NCBI RefSeq assembly: GCF_024437745.1
Contig: NZ_JANFNY010000007.1
Span: 1 to 64,000 of the forward strand
Direction: 5' to 3'
Length of the DNA: 64,000 nucleotides
Origin: Roseomonas sp. GC11
GTDB taxonomy: Bacteria > Pseudomonadota > Alphaproteobacteria > Acetobacterales > Acetobacteraceae
Shown: in pieces, positions 1 through 7,572 of the stretch
Numbering within the stretch: the first letter of the stretch is position 1
Layout: each line of letters opens with the position of its first letter
Made by a program: the position numbers and the translations under genes
Notes under the pieces: model-generated
What the model saw: only the letters and a program-made list of their open reading frames with translations
What the model was told of the DNA's origin: nothing
The model's database searches: none

Positions 1-620
1 GCATGGCAGGCCGCGCGCCCCTGGCCGGCGGGGCGGACTGGGTGCTGGTGCCGCTCCGCGAGGGGGGCGCCGCGCTGGTGGCGGCCACGGCGGCGCGGCC
101 GCGCCCGGCGGTGACGCTGGATGTCTCCGTCCCGGAGGAGGAGCTGGAACTGGAGGGCGTGGCGCCCGCGCTGCTGCTCTCCCCCCCGGCCTGGGCGGCG
201 CTGGAGGAGGAGGCCCTGCCGCTGCGGGCCGCCCTCATCCTGGGCGCGGCGGAACGCTGCCTGGAGCTGGCGGCGGCGCACATCGCCCATCGCCGCCAGT
301 TCGGCAAGCCGCTGGTGGCCTATCAGGCGGTGCGCCACCTGATGGCGCGGCACAAGCTGGGGCTGGAGGGCATCCGCGGCGCCATCACCCGTGCCGGCTG
401 GGAGGGGGCGGGGCTGCTGCCGCGCCAGGCTGCCTTCCTCGCCGCCGCCACGCATGGGCCGCTGATCGCCGAGGGCGCCATCCAGCTCTTCGGCGGCATG
501 GGCTTCACCACGGAGGTGCCGCTGCACCGCTATTTGCGGCGCATCCGCGCGCTGGAGGCGCAGGGCCAGGTGGCCCGCCTGCGTGAGGCCGTGGCCACGG
601 CCTTCATCGCGGCGGCCTGA
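1..620 (+). CDS. Acyl-CoA dehydrogenase, C-terminal part (cut by window start)
   Basis: The reading frame is open to the left edge, so this is the 3' part of a longer gene (about 205 residues visible; the family is usually about 380). The visible part holds the C-terminal helical domain of acyl-CoA dehydrogenases: the RRQFGKPL segment, which helps bind FAD at the dimer interface, and the QLFGGMGFT segment near the C terminus. The family oxidises acyl-CoA thioesters at the alpha-beta position with FAD and passes electrons to ETF. The next genes are two SDR genes and a CMD-like gene on the same strand, so it may belong to one acyl-chain or alicyclic degradation cluster. Its substrate cannot be told. 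Confidence 0.85.
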   Translation, partial: MAGRAPLAGGADWVLVPLREGGAALVAATAARPRPAVTLDVSVPEEELELEGVAPALLLSPPAWAALEEEALPLRAALILGAAERCLELAAAHIAHRRQFGKPLVAYQAVRHLMARHKLGLEGIRGAITRAGWEGAGLLPRQAAFLAAATHGPLIAEGAIQLFGGMGFTTEVPLHRYLRRIRALEAQGQVARLREAVATAFIAAA

Positions 621-651
621 GAGCCCCTGAAAACCCTTTCTGAAGGCGGGT

Positions 652-711
652 GCAGGGGACCCTGTCCCCTGCCCAAGGAAAAGAAAGGGGGGCAAGGGGG
701 CAAAGCCCCCT
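652..711 (+). repeat. Intergenic hairpin element, copy 1
   Basis: Two hairpins follow the acyl-CoA dehydrogenase stop. The first is a perfect 9-bp stem (652-660 with 664-672, loop CCT). The second is a 7-bp stem (695-701 with 705-711, loop AAA). The segment between them and the second hairpin reappears in inverse orientation at about 4853-4912 with the shared core TCCCCTGCCCAA, GAA and GGGGGG. It may act as a transcription terminator and is probably a dispersed intergenic repeat of this genome. Confidence 0.6.
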
Positions 712-781
712 CAAGGCCCCCCACGGCCATGGCGCCCCGCAAGACAAGACCCGCACGACAAGACCGGAGGAAATGACAGGC

Positions 782-1555
782 ATGGCGATCGAGGAAGGGC
801 CGGGGGCCGGCATGCTGGCCGGGCGTGTGGCGCTGATCACGGGGGCCGGGCATGGCATTGGCCGCGCCACGGCGCGCCACATGGCCGCCATGGGGGCGAC
901 CGTCGGCATCAACGACCTGAAGCCGGAATTCGTCGCTGAGGCGGTGGCCGAGATCGAGGCGGCGGGGGGCCGGGCGCTGCCCGTGGTGCAGAACATCGCC
1001 TCGCGCGAGGGGATGCGCGCCGCCGTGCTCGGCCTCGCGGAGGCCGCCGGGCGCTTTGACATCCTCGTCAACAACGCCGCCTGGGTGCGTTACCAGGCCG
1101 TGGCCGACATCCAGCCGGAGACGGTGGACCGGATGCTGGAGGTCGGCTTCAAATCCGTCATCTGGGGCATCCAGGCGGCGGCGGAGGTGATGCGCGAGGG
1201 CGGCTCCATCATCAACATCGCCTCGACGGCGGGGCTGCGCTCCACCCCCTCCAGCATCGTCTATAGCGGCATCAAGGCGGCGGTGATGGGCATCACCCGC
1301 GCGGCGGCGGTGGATCTTGGCGGGCGCGGCATCCGCGTCAACGCCATCGCTCCCTCCGCCGTGCCGACGGAGGGCACGGCGAAGCACCGGACGGAGGAGA
1401 AGGACCAGAAGCGCATCGCCCGCACCCCGCTTGGCCGTCTCGGCACGGTGGAGGATATCGCCAGGGCCATCGGCTTCCTGGCCTCTGATCAGGCGGGTTT
1501 TGTCACGGGGCAGGTGCTGGCGGTGGATGGCGGCATCACCACCAGCATCCTGTGA
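782..1555 (+). CDS. SDR family NAD(P)-dependent oxidoreductase
   Basis: Classical short-chain dehydrogenase/reductase of about 257 residues. The Rossmann motif TGAGHGIG lies at residues 20-27, the NNAA motif follows, and the catalytic YSGIK motif has Tyr161 and Lys165. The C terminus has the usual family ending with VDGG. These enzymes interconvert alcohols and ketones with NAD(P). I chose the ATG at 782 because a GGAGG lies 11 nt upstream; an in-frame ATG at 773 is only 2 nt from it, and longer starts would run through the hairpin element. The stop overlaps the GTG start of the next SDR gene (GTGA), so the two are probably translationally coupled. Confidence 0.9.
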   Translation: MAIEEGPGAGMLAGRVALITGAGHGIGRATARHMAAMGATVGINDLKPEFVAEAVAEIEAAGGRALPVVQNIASREGMRAAVLGLAEAAGRFDILVNNAAWVRYQAVADIQPETVDRMLEVGFKSVIWGIQAAAEVMREGGSIINIASTAGLRSTPSSIVYSGIKAAVMGITRAAAVDLGGRGIRVNAIAPSAVPTEGTAKHRTEEKDQKRIARTPLGRLGTVEDIARAIGFLASDQAGFVTGQVLAVDGGITTSIL

Positions 1556-3000
1556 GCCCCGTGGCGAGCGGCCCGGAGACGGCCCCGGCCCCGGCCCCGG
1601 CCCCGGCTTCGGCCTCGGCCTCGGCTTTGGCCCCTGCGCCGGTGCGGTGCGGGCGCATCGTGCTGGTGACGGGGGCCGCCGCCGGCATTGGCTGGGCCAC
1701 GGCGCGGGCCTTCGCCGCGCTGGGGGACCGCGTGGTGCTGGCCGATATCGACGGCCCGCGCGCCGGGGCGCGCGCCGCCGCGCTGGGCGCGGGGCATGAG
1801 GCCGTGGCGGTGGACATGGCCGATGCGGCGCAGGTGCGCGCACTGGTCGCCGGCATCGCCGCGCGGCATGGCCGGCTGGATGTGCTGGTGAGCAATGCCG
1901 GCCGCATCGAGGGTGGCACCGGCCTCGCGGAGCAGGCGCCGGAGGCCTTCCGCGCTTTGCTGGCCCTCAATCTCGGCGGCGCTGCCGTGGTCTCGGGCGA
2001 GGCGGCGGCGCTGATGCGGCGGCAGGGCGGCGGGGCGATCATCCATGTCGCCTCCGGTGCCGCGCTGCGCGCCATTCCGCTGCGCAATGGCTATAGCGCC
2101 TCCAAGGCCGGGGTGGTGGCGCTGGCACGCGACCAGGGCTGTGCCTGGGCGCGCCATGGCATCCGCGTCAACGCCGTCGCCCCCGGCTATACGCGCACCG
2201 AACTGGTGGAGGCGCTGATCGCCTCCGGCCGGGTGGACCCGGAGAAGGTGGCGCGCCGCATCCCCCTTGGCCGCATGGGGCAGCCGGAGGAGATCGCCGC
2301 GGCCATCCTGCACCTGGCTTCCCCCGACGCCGCCTATATGGCCGGGGCGCTGCTGGTGGCGGATGGCGGCTCCAACGCCTTTGGCGGCAGCGAGGACGCC
2401 AATCTGCCGCGCGGCGCCCTGCCGGTGGTGGTGGCGCCCGGGCCGCCGGTCATCGCCGTGGGGGAGGGGCGGGTGGCCGAGGCCCTGGCCACCCGGCTGG
2501 TGGCGCGCGGCGCCCGCGTGGTGCCGGCGGCGGCGCTGCAACGGCAGCCCCGGCTGGACGGGCTGTTCTGCACCGATGCGGTGCCGGAGCGGCCTGGCCA
2601 TCTGGAGCGTGTCTTTCTCCAGGCCCAGGCGGCGGGGCGCGTGATGCTGCGCCAGGGCCATGGCGCGATCGTCACCCTCACCGGCATCGCCGGGCAGGCC
2701 GCGCTGGGTGGCGCGGAGGGGCCAGGGCCGGAGGCGGCGGCCGTTGCCATGCTGGCGCGCAGCATGGCCTGCGAGTGGGGCGGCAGCGGGGTGCGCGTCA
2801 ATGCGCTGGCCGCCGGGCTGGTGGAGGGCGATGACCCCGCCCTGCTGCCCCGCGTGCCGCTGCGCCGCATGGCCCGGCCCGGCGAGATCGCGGCCGTGGC
2901 GGATTTCCTGCTGTCGCCGGCGGCGGGCTTTATCAGTGGCGCCGTCGTGCCGGTGGATGGCGGCCTGGGCGCCTATGGCGGACTGGACCCCGACGCATGA
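1552..3000 (+). CDS. Double SDR fusion: active N-domain plus degenerate C-domain
   Basis: This 482-residue protein contains two SDR modules in tandem; a single SDR is about 250 residues. The first (about residues 33-275) has TGAAAGIG at 40-47, an NAG motif and YSASK with Tyr181 and Lys185, so it should be a working NAD(P)-dependent dehydrogenase. The second (about 290-475) keeps the overall SDR pattern, with LTGIAG, RVNALAAG and VDGG near the end. It has lost the glycine-rich dinucleotide motif, and the YxxxK positions read P and A, so it is probably catalytically dead and structural. The N terminus is a 30-residue Ala/Pro/Ser tail encoded by a hexanucleotide repeat. Translation starts at a GTG overlapping the previous stop. 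Confidence 0.82.
   Translation: MSPVASGPETAPAPAPAPASASASALAPAPVRCGRIVLVTGAAAGIGWATARAFAALGDRVVLADIDGPRAGARAAALGAGHEAVAVDMADAAQVRALVAGIAARHGRLDVLVSNAGRIEGGTGLAEQAPEAFRALLALNLGGAAVVSGEAAALMRRQGGGAIIHVASGAALRAIPLRNGYSASKAGVVALARDQGCAWARHGIRVNAVAPGYTRTELVEALIASGRVDPEKVARRIPLGRMGQPEEIAAAILHLASPDAAYMAGALLVADGGSNAFGGSEDANLPRGALPVVVAPGPPVIAVGEGRVAEALATRLVARGARVVPAAALQRQPRLDGLFCTDAVPERPGHLERVFLQAQAAGRVMLRQGHGAIVTLTGIAGQAALGGAEGPGPEAAAVAMLARSMACEWGGSGVRVNALAAGLVEGDDPALLPRVPLRRMARPGEIAAVADFLLSPAAGFISGAVVPVDGGLGAYGGLDPDA
1581..1634 (+). repeat. Hexanucleotide tandem repeat (GGCCCC-type) in the double-SDR gene
   Basis: Nine consecutive 6-bp units: four GGCCCC, then GGCTTC, two GGCCTC, GGCTTT and a final GGCCCC. 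The repeat encodes the Ala-Pro/Ala-Ser N-terminal tail of the double SDR. Each unit adds two residues without frameshift, so the tail length could vary between strains. Confidence 0.85.
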
Positions 3001-3761
3001 CCGACACCGCGCTGACCCCCGCGCAGGAGGCGATGAAGGCCGAATATATCCGTGCCCGTGGCTATTGGCGGCCCTGGACGGAAGGGCTGTTGCGCCTCAG
3101 CCCGAATTTCCTCACCGCCTATGCGCGCTATGCCGGGCACCCGGCGGCGCAGGGCCCGCTTTCCCCGGCGATGTGCGAGCTGGTCTATGTGGCGCTGGAT
3201 GGCTCGGCCACGCATCTCTTCGAGAGCGGGCTGCGGCTGCATGTCGCCCTGGCGCTGGAGCGCGGCGCGACGCCGTTGCAGGTGGTGGAGACGCTGCACC
3301 TCGCCACGGCGCAGGGGCTGGATGGGCTGGCCATGGGCGTCACCCTGCTGGCCGAGGAGCTGGCGGCGGCGGGCCAGGCCCCGCCCCCGGTGCCGCCCGA
3401 TGCGCTGCGGCAGGCGCTGAAGGCGCGCTACCTCGCCCTGTTTGGCGACTGGCCGGCCTTCTGCGACGCCCTGCTGGGGCTGGACCCGGAATTCTTCGCC
3501 GTGATGCTCGACCTCCTCGCCTGCCGCGAGGCGGGGGAGGGGCTGGATGACAAGGCGCGCTGCCTGCTCTCCCTGGCGCTCTCCGCCTGCTTCACCGCGC
3601 TGGACCGAGAGGCCACGCGGCGGCAGATCCGCCGCGCGCTGGGCCTCGGCGCGAGTGCCGCGGAAATTCTGCAGGTGCTCCAGATGACGGCGCATCTGGG
3701 CGTCCATGCCTGCGCCGCCGGGGTGCCGGCGCTGATGGAGGCGATGGCGGCGCGGGGCTGA
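2997..3761 (+). CDS. Carboxymuconolactone decarboxylase-like protein without CxxC
   Basis: A 254-residue all-alpha protein with two CMD/AhpD-like repeats (about residues 25-120 and 135-240). Each begins with the LSPAMCELVYVALDG / LDDKARCLLSLALSA type of helix typical of the family. The ExxCxxCxxxH centre of AhpD peroxidases is absent, so disulfide-based peroxidase activity is unlikely; it may be a decarboxylase/lactonase-like or structural member. The ATG overlaps the preceding stop by 4 bp (ATGA), so it belongs to the SDR operon. A Bug protein gene converges from the other side 18 bp later. Confidence 0.7.
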   Translation: MTDTALTPAQEAMKAEYIRARGYWRPWTEGLLRLSPNFLTAYARYAGHPAAQGPLSPAMCELVYVALDGSATHLFESGLRLHVALALERGATPLQVVETLHLATAQGLDGLAMGVTLLAEELAAAGQAPPPVPPDALRQALKARYLALFGDWPAFCDALLGLDPEFFAVMLDLLACREAGEGLDDKARCLLSLALSACFTALDREATRRQIRRALGLGASAAEILQVLQMTAHLGVHACAAGVPALMEAMAARG

Positions 3762-3779
3762 CCCCGCGCCGTTCTCCTG

Positions 3780-4772
3780 TCAGTCGAGGCGGATGTTCAG
3801 GGCGCGGATCAGCTGGCCCCAGGCGGCGTGTTCGCTGCGGTTCATCGCCGTGAAGCGCTCGACATCCAGGGTTTCGACCGTGGCGCCCTGCTGCTCGGCG
3901 CGGGCGAGCAGGGTGGGGTCGGCGGCGCCGCGCAGCGCGGCCTCGTGCAGCCGCGCCAGCACCGCGGGCGGCAGCCCCGCCGGGGCGTAGAGGCCATACC
4001 AGTAGGGCATGCCGAGTTCCGGGAAGCCCTGCTCGGCGAAGGTGGGCAGATTGGGCAGCACGGCGATGCGGTTCGGCCCGGCAATGCCCAGCGGGCGCAG
4101 CCGCCCCTCCTGCACCAGCGGCAGATAGGCGCCGACGCCATCGAAGACGAAATCGACATCGTCGCGCAGCAGGGCCTGCTGCATGCCGCTGCTGTTGGTA
4201 TAGCTGATGTCGCTGACATCCAGCCCGGCCTGGGCGCGGAACTGCTCGGCCGACAGATGCGTGCCATTGCCATGCCCGGCGCTGCCGAAACGGAAGCGGC
4301 CCGGTGCGGCGCGGATGCGCGCCACGAGATCCTGCACGCCGGTATAGCCGCGCGCGGCATGGGTATAGAGCACGATGCGCCCGCGCATCAGCAGGGTGAT
4401 CGGCTGGAACTGCTCGAAGCTGTAGCGGATGTTGCGGAACAGGTGGGGATTGGCGGCGAAGACGGTGGAGCCGCCGAAGAGCAGCGTATAGCCATCGGGC
4501 TTCGCATTGGCCACGGCCTCCGCGCCGATCATGCTGGAGCCGCCATTGCGGTTCTCCACCACCACGGGCTGTCCGAGCGCCGCCCCCATGCCCTGTGCCA
4601 GCAGGCGGCCGACCGTATCCGGTTCGCTGCCAGGGCCATAGGGCATGACCAGCCGCAGCGGGCGGCCGGGGAAGCTCTCTGCCCTGGCTGTCGTGGTTGT
4701 GGTCAGCGCGGCCAGGGTGGCGGCGAAGCCACGCCGGCCCAAGCCCGGCGCGGCGATGTGCGATGTCGTCAT
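3780..4772 (-). CDS. Bug/TctC-family solute-binding protein
   Basis: Periplasmic binding protein of the tripartite tricarboxylate transporter (Bug) family, 330 residues, the usual length. The N terminus is a Tat-like leader with GRRGFAATLAAL and an Ala-rich cleavage region (about residues 12-31). The mature part has the conserved start of lobe 1 and the VVENRNGG loop. The ligand-loop motif reads GSEPD rather than the common GGxxD, and the same variant occurs in the Bug protein at 8461-9435. Both also share MPYWYG late in the chain, so they are close paralogues. No TctA or TctB membrane partner is next to it. The ligand is unknown, probably a carboxylate. Confidence 0.88.
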   Translation of the reverse strand: MTTSHIAAPGLGRRGFAATLAALTTTTTARAESFPGRPLRLVMPYGPGSEPDTVGRLLAQGMGAALGQPVVVENRNGGSSMIGAEAVANAKPDGYTLLFGGSTVFAANPHLFRNIRYSFEQFQPITLLMRGRIVLYTHAARGYTGVQDLVARIRAAPGRFRFGSAGHGNGTHLSAEQFRAQAGLDVSDISYTNSSGMQQALLRDDVDFVFDGVGAYLPLVQEGRLRPLGIAGPNRIAVLPNLPTFAEQGFPELGMPYWYGLYAPAGLPPAVLARLHEAALRGAADPTLLARAEQQGATVETLDVERFTAMNRSEHAAWGQLIRALNIRLD

Positions 4773-4832
4773 GCGTGTTCCTCTCCCGCCTGCCGCCCCT
4801 CTGCATGGGGGCGGTTCTCATTGGCTGTCTGA

Positions 4833-4925
4833 AAAGGCCGGGGCCTGTGGGGGTGAGGGGGTTGCCCCCTCAAACTCCCCCCATTCTTTCCTTTGGGCAG
4901 GGGAGGGGGCCCCCGCCTTTCCCAA
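4833..4925 (-). repeat. Intergenic repeat element, copy 2 (inverse orientation)
   Basis: Read on the minus strand this stretch carries the same core as 652-711: TCCCCTGCCCAAAGGAAAG, a run of six G, then a GGGGG-CAA-CCCCC hairpin. It occupies most of the 180-bp gap between the Bug gene and the small hypothetical gene. The promoter of the Bug gene must lie in or beside it, but I cannot point to clear -35/-10 boxes. Confidence 0.55.
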
Positions 4926-4952
4926 GGGGAGGCGCCAGGCTTTCAGGCAGTC

Positions 4953-5243
4953 TCAGCCGATTTCGATATGGGCGCGCACCGCGCCCGTGGGGTCGGTCCA
5001 ACCCTTGCGGCCGGCATAGCCGAGCATGGCGCCGAACCCCTCTTCCCAGTCCGGCAGGCCGGCCTGTGGTGCGAGGCGGCGCAGGGCCTGGGGCGAGACC
5101 CAGGCATGCTGCCCCTCCACCCGCGCGAGACCGGCCAGGGCACTCTCCAGCGGCGCGCCGGGGGCCGCCAGGATGCCGAAGCGCCGGAAATCCCCCGGCT
5201 CCTCCAGCACCACCATGCCGTCCGCGCCGATCCGGATCCGCAT
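4953..5243 (-). CDS. Small hypothetical protein paired with LLM oxidoreductase
   Basis: A 96-residue protein that I do not recognise. It is soluble, with no signal or membrane segment, acidic in the middle and rich in Gly, Ala and Trp. The start is the ATG overlapping the last base of the LLM oxidoreductase stop (TGATG), which implies translational coupling and a shared role. A longer reading frame upstream lies inside the LLM gene and was not used. It might be an accessory or substrate-binding subunit of the flavoprotein. Nothing in the sequence shows catalysis. Confidence 0.6.
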   Translation of the reverse strand: MRIRIGADGMVVLEEPGDFRRFGILAAPGAPLESALAGLARVEGQHAWVSPQALRRLAPQAGLPDWEEGFGAMLGYAGRKGWTDPTGAVRAHIEIG

Positions 5244-6310
5244 CAGGCCGCCGCCTGCGCGGCGCTCACGCCCAGTTCGCGCCGGATCGCGGGAATGATG
5301 CGGCTGCCCCACAGCTCGATCTGCCTCAACATGGTCTTCTGGTCGAAATCACCGACCTGGGTCTGGATGGCCACATGCTTCGGCCTGAGGATGCGGATTT
5401 CCTCGACGAGCCGTTCGACCACGTAATCCACGCTGCCCACGGGAAGGTTGGCGCGGATCTGATCCAGCGACGGTTCATTGAGGCCCGGCTCCTCCTGCAC
5501 CAGGAAGCCGTCATCGGAGCGGGCGCGGCGCAGCTTCAGCCCTTCCGAGACGCGGCGCTGATAGCGGGCATTCTCGACATAGCTCATGATCTCCGCCTCA
5601 TTGTCGCTGGCATAGGCGCAGCGCAGCAGGCCCACCTTGGTGTCGTCGATATCGCGGCCCTCGCCAGCGGCCACCTTCACCAGGCCATCACGAAGCTGTT
5701 GCAGCTTGTCGGTGCCGTTCAGCAGCGCGGTGACGAAGAGGTTGTGACCCTCACGGATGGCACGCGCCTGCGTCTCGGGATTGCCGGTGGCCAGCCAGAT
5801 CGGCGGCATGGGACTCTGCCGGGTGCGGATGCTGATGGAGGTTTCCGGCATCCGCAGATGTCTGCCGCCATACTGGAAGCTCTTCTCCCGCATGCCGAGC
5901 TGGAGGATATCGAGGAACTCGTTGAAGATTTCCGGGGCTTCCTCGATCTTCACGCCGAAGCGGTCGAACTCGAATTTCTGGTAGCCCGAGCCAACACCGA
6001 ATTCCAGGCGGCCATTGGAGACGGAATCGGCAAAGCCGGCCTCCGCCAGGAGCCGCGCAGGATGATACATCGGCAGGACACAGACGGCGCTGCCCAGGCG
6101 GATGCGCTTTGTCTGCGCTGCCATATGCGCCACCATCATCAGCGGCGAAGGGCAGAGGCCATAATTGGAGAAGTGATGCTCGGCATACCATGCGGTGTTG
6201 AAGCCGGCCTGATCCGCGGCGACTGTCTGCTCCACCGCGTTGCGGATCACCTGATCAGAGGTCTGGTGGTAGCCGCGCTGCGACATCAGGATGAAGATGC
6301 CGAATTCCAT
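5243..6310 (-). CDS. LLM class flavin-dependent oxidoreductase
   Basis: Luciferase-like monooxygenase family protein of 355 residues with no signal peptide, hence cytoplasmic. Family marks are the first strand EFGIFILM, the AEHHFSNYG motif at about residues 43-51, the IRLGSAVCVLP strand and the GRLEFGVGSGY segment. These enzymes use reduced FMN supplied by a separate reductase, or F420, to oxygenate small organics. It is read divergently from the LysR gene, with 109 bp between them containing a palindrome, so LysR control is likely. The following 96-residue gene is coupled to it. Confidence 0.88.
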   Translation of the reverse strand: MEFGIFILMSQRGYHQTSDQVIRNAVEQTVAADQAGFNTAWYAEHHFSNYGLCPSPLMMVAHMAAQTKRIRLGSAVCVLPMYHPARLLAEAGFADSVSNGRLEFGVGSGYQKFEFDRFGVKIEEAPEIFNEFLDILQLGMREKSFQYGGRHLRMPETSISIRTRQSPMPPIWLATGNPETQARAIREGHNLFVTALLNGTDKLQQLRDGLVKVAAGEGRDIDDTKVGLLRCAYASDNEAEIMSYVENARYQRRVSEGLKLRRARSDDGFLVQEEPGLNEPSLDQIRANLPVGSVDYVVERLVEEIRILRPKHVAIQTQVGDFDQKTMLRQIELWGSRIIPAIRRELGVSAAQAAA

Positions 6311-6379
6311 ATCCCGGTTTCCTTCCCTTGGTTGGAGAAGGCTAGGTGCTGGCCTCGCGCGGCGACCATAGGATATGAT

Positions 6380-6396
6380 CGATCAGGACCTGATCG
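6380..6396. promoter_or_regulatory. 17-bp palindrome in the LLM/LysR divergent promoter
   Basis: CGATCAGG-A-CCTGATCG is a perfect 8-bp inverted repeat with a one-base centre. It lies 24 bp before the LysR start, in the only intergenic space shared with the divergent LLM gene. This is where a LysR regulator usually binds to control itself and its divergent target. Confidence 0.5.
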
Positions 6397-6419
6397 GATT
6401 TTGAAAAGGTGATCTGGTG

Positions 6420-7370
6420 ATGAGTCGCCTGCAGGCGATGGAGTTGTTTGTTGCTGCGGTGCGGGAAGGGAGTTTCTCCGCCGCCGGACGGAGAGCTGGC
6501 CTGTCGCCGGCTTCCGTGGCACGGCATGTCTCGATGCTGGAGTCCGATCTGGGTGTGCAGCTGCTCAATCGCACCAGCCGAAGCCTTTCCCTGACGGAAG
6601 CGGGGCAGATCTATCTCACCCGCGTCGAGGCGATCCTCCGCGAGATCCAGGATACCGACGACGCCGTCCGTGCTTTGCAAAGCACGCCGCGAGGCTTGCT
6701 GCGCGTGCATTCGCGCATGATGTTCGGCATGCGGGTTGTCTCACCGCTGATTCCGGCCTTCCAGGCGCGTTATCCGGATCTGCGGGTCGAACTGCGCCTG
6801 TCCGAACAGGCGGCGCAGCTGCCGGAGCAGGAATTCGATGTGGATTTGCGCATCGGTCCTTCTCCCGATTCAGGCCTGAAGCAGCGGCTCCTGCTGCGCA
6901 GCGAACGGATCCTGGTTGCCAGCTCTCGTTACCTCGCGGCAGGGCCTGCCATCTCTGCTCCGCGCGATCTGGTACGGCATCGTTGCCTGACCTACTGGAT
7001 CGATCCAGAAGCGGTTGTATGGCGCTTCAGGAAGGAAGAATCTTGTGAGGAGATTTCCATCTCCGATGGGTTCAGCAGCAATAGCGGTGAGGTTCTGCGC
7101 CAGCTTGCCATTGCCGGTCACGGAATCGCTCTGCTCGATGACTACACGGTCGAGCATGACCGTGCGGCCGGTCGCCTGGTGCGCCTTCTGCCTGAATGGC
7201 GGGTCAGCAATACGGTGCATTTTGGCTCCGGAATCTATGCGGTCTTTCATCCGGCGAAGATGCTGCCAGCCAAGACGCGGGCTTTCCTGGATTTCATGGC
7301 TGAGTTCCTTCCTGGACTGATATTTCAGAGTGAGATATCAGCGCTGACCGATCGGTCAGGAGAGGAATAG
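6420..7370 (+). CDS. LysR family transcriptional regulator
   Basis: A 316-residue LysR-type regulator. The N-terminal winged helix-turn-helix (about residues 1-62) has the family pattern MELFVAAVREGSFSAAGR followed by HVSMLESDLGVQLLNRTSR. The remainder is the periplasmic-binding-protein-like effector domain. I chose ATG 6420, 9 nt after an AAAGGTG; an in-frame GTG sits immediately before. Base composition looks less GC-rich than its neighbours. The last codons contain a TGACCG-AT-CGGTCA palindrome, and directly after the stop the same frame continues into the relic of a Bug gene, so the 3' end looks like a recombination junction. Confidence 0.88.
   Translation: MSRLQAMELFVAAVREGSFSAAGRRAGLSPASVARHVSMLESDLGVQLLNRTSRSLSLTEAGQIYLTRVEAILREIQDTDDAVRALQSTPRGLLRVHSRMMFGMRVVSPLIPAFQARYPDLRVELRLSEQAAQLPEQEFDVDLRIGPSPDSGLKQRLLLRSERILVASSRYLAAGPAISAPRDLVRHRCLTYWIDPEAVVWRFRKEESCEEISISDGFSSNSGEVLRQLAIAGHGIALLDDYTVEHDRAAGRLVRLLPEWRVSNTVHFGSGIYAVFHPAKMLPAKTRAFLDFMAEFLPGLIFQSEISALTDRSGEE
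7345..7358. promoter_or_regulatory. Palindrome TGACCG-N2-CGGTCA, copy 1
   Basis: A perfect 6-bp inverted repeat with spacer AT inside the last codons of the LysR gene. The identical half-sites with spacer GA occur at 9505-9518, upstream of the Bug gene. The form resembles operators of TetR-family regulators. Whether this coding copy is functional or a leftover of an older promoter is unknown. Confidence 0.4.
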
Positions 7371-7562
7371 CCTGCGGCTGAATTGTCACGCATTTATGCG
7401 GCAACGATCGCCACGATCCAGGATGCCGCGCTCTGGAATGATCTGGCCTATGAGGGTGGCATGATCGAAACCAACACGACCGGGCAATTCGCGGGCCTTC
7501 TTGTCGAGGAAACCGTATCCTGTGAGGCGTTGATCCGGCGAATGGGCTCGCGGCTCGAATAG
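7371..7562 (+). pseudogene. Relic: C-terminal ~60 codons of a Bug/TctC protein
   Basis: In the reading frame that continues after the LysR stop, 63 codons are open up to a TAG at 7560. The translation looks like the last helices of a Bug binding protein: a PAAELSRIYAATIATIQ helix, then a GQFAGLLVEETV segment matching the usual region that ends in ALIRR, and the family's terminal RLE. No start, signal or N-terminal lobe is present, so this is a remnant left by deletion or recombination. Intact Bug genes are at 8461-9435 and 3780-4772. Confidence 0.6.
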
Positions 7563-7572
7563 GAGAAGGAGA

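Noticed and set aside
530-1843. 437-codon minus-strand open frame across the SDR genes
   Set aside because: It is antisense to two clear SDR genes with intact motifs, has an Arg/Pro/His-rich composition typical of high-GC shadow frames, and matches no family I know.
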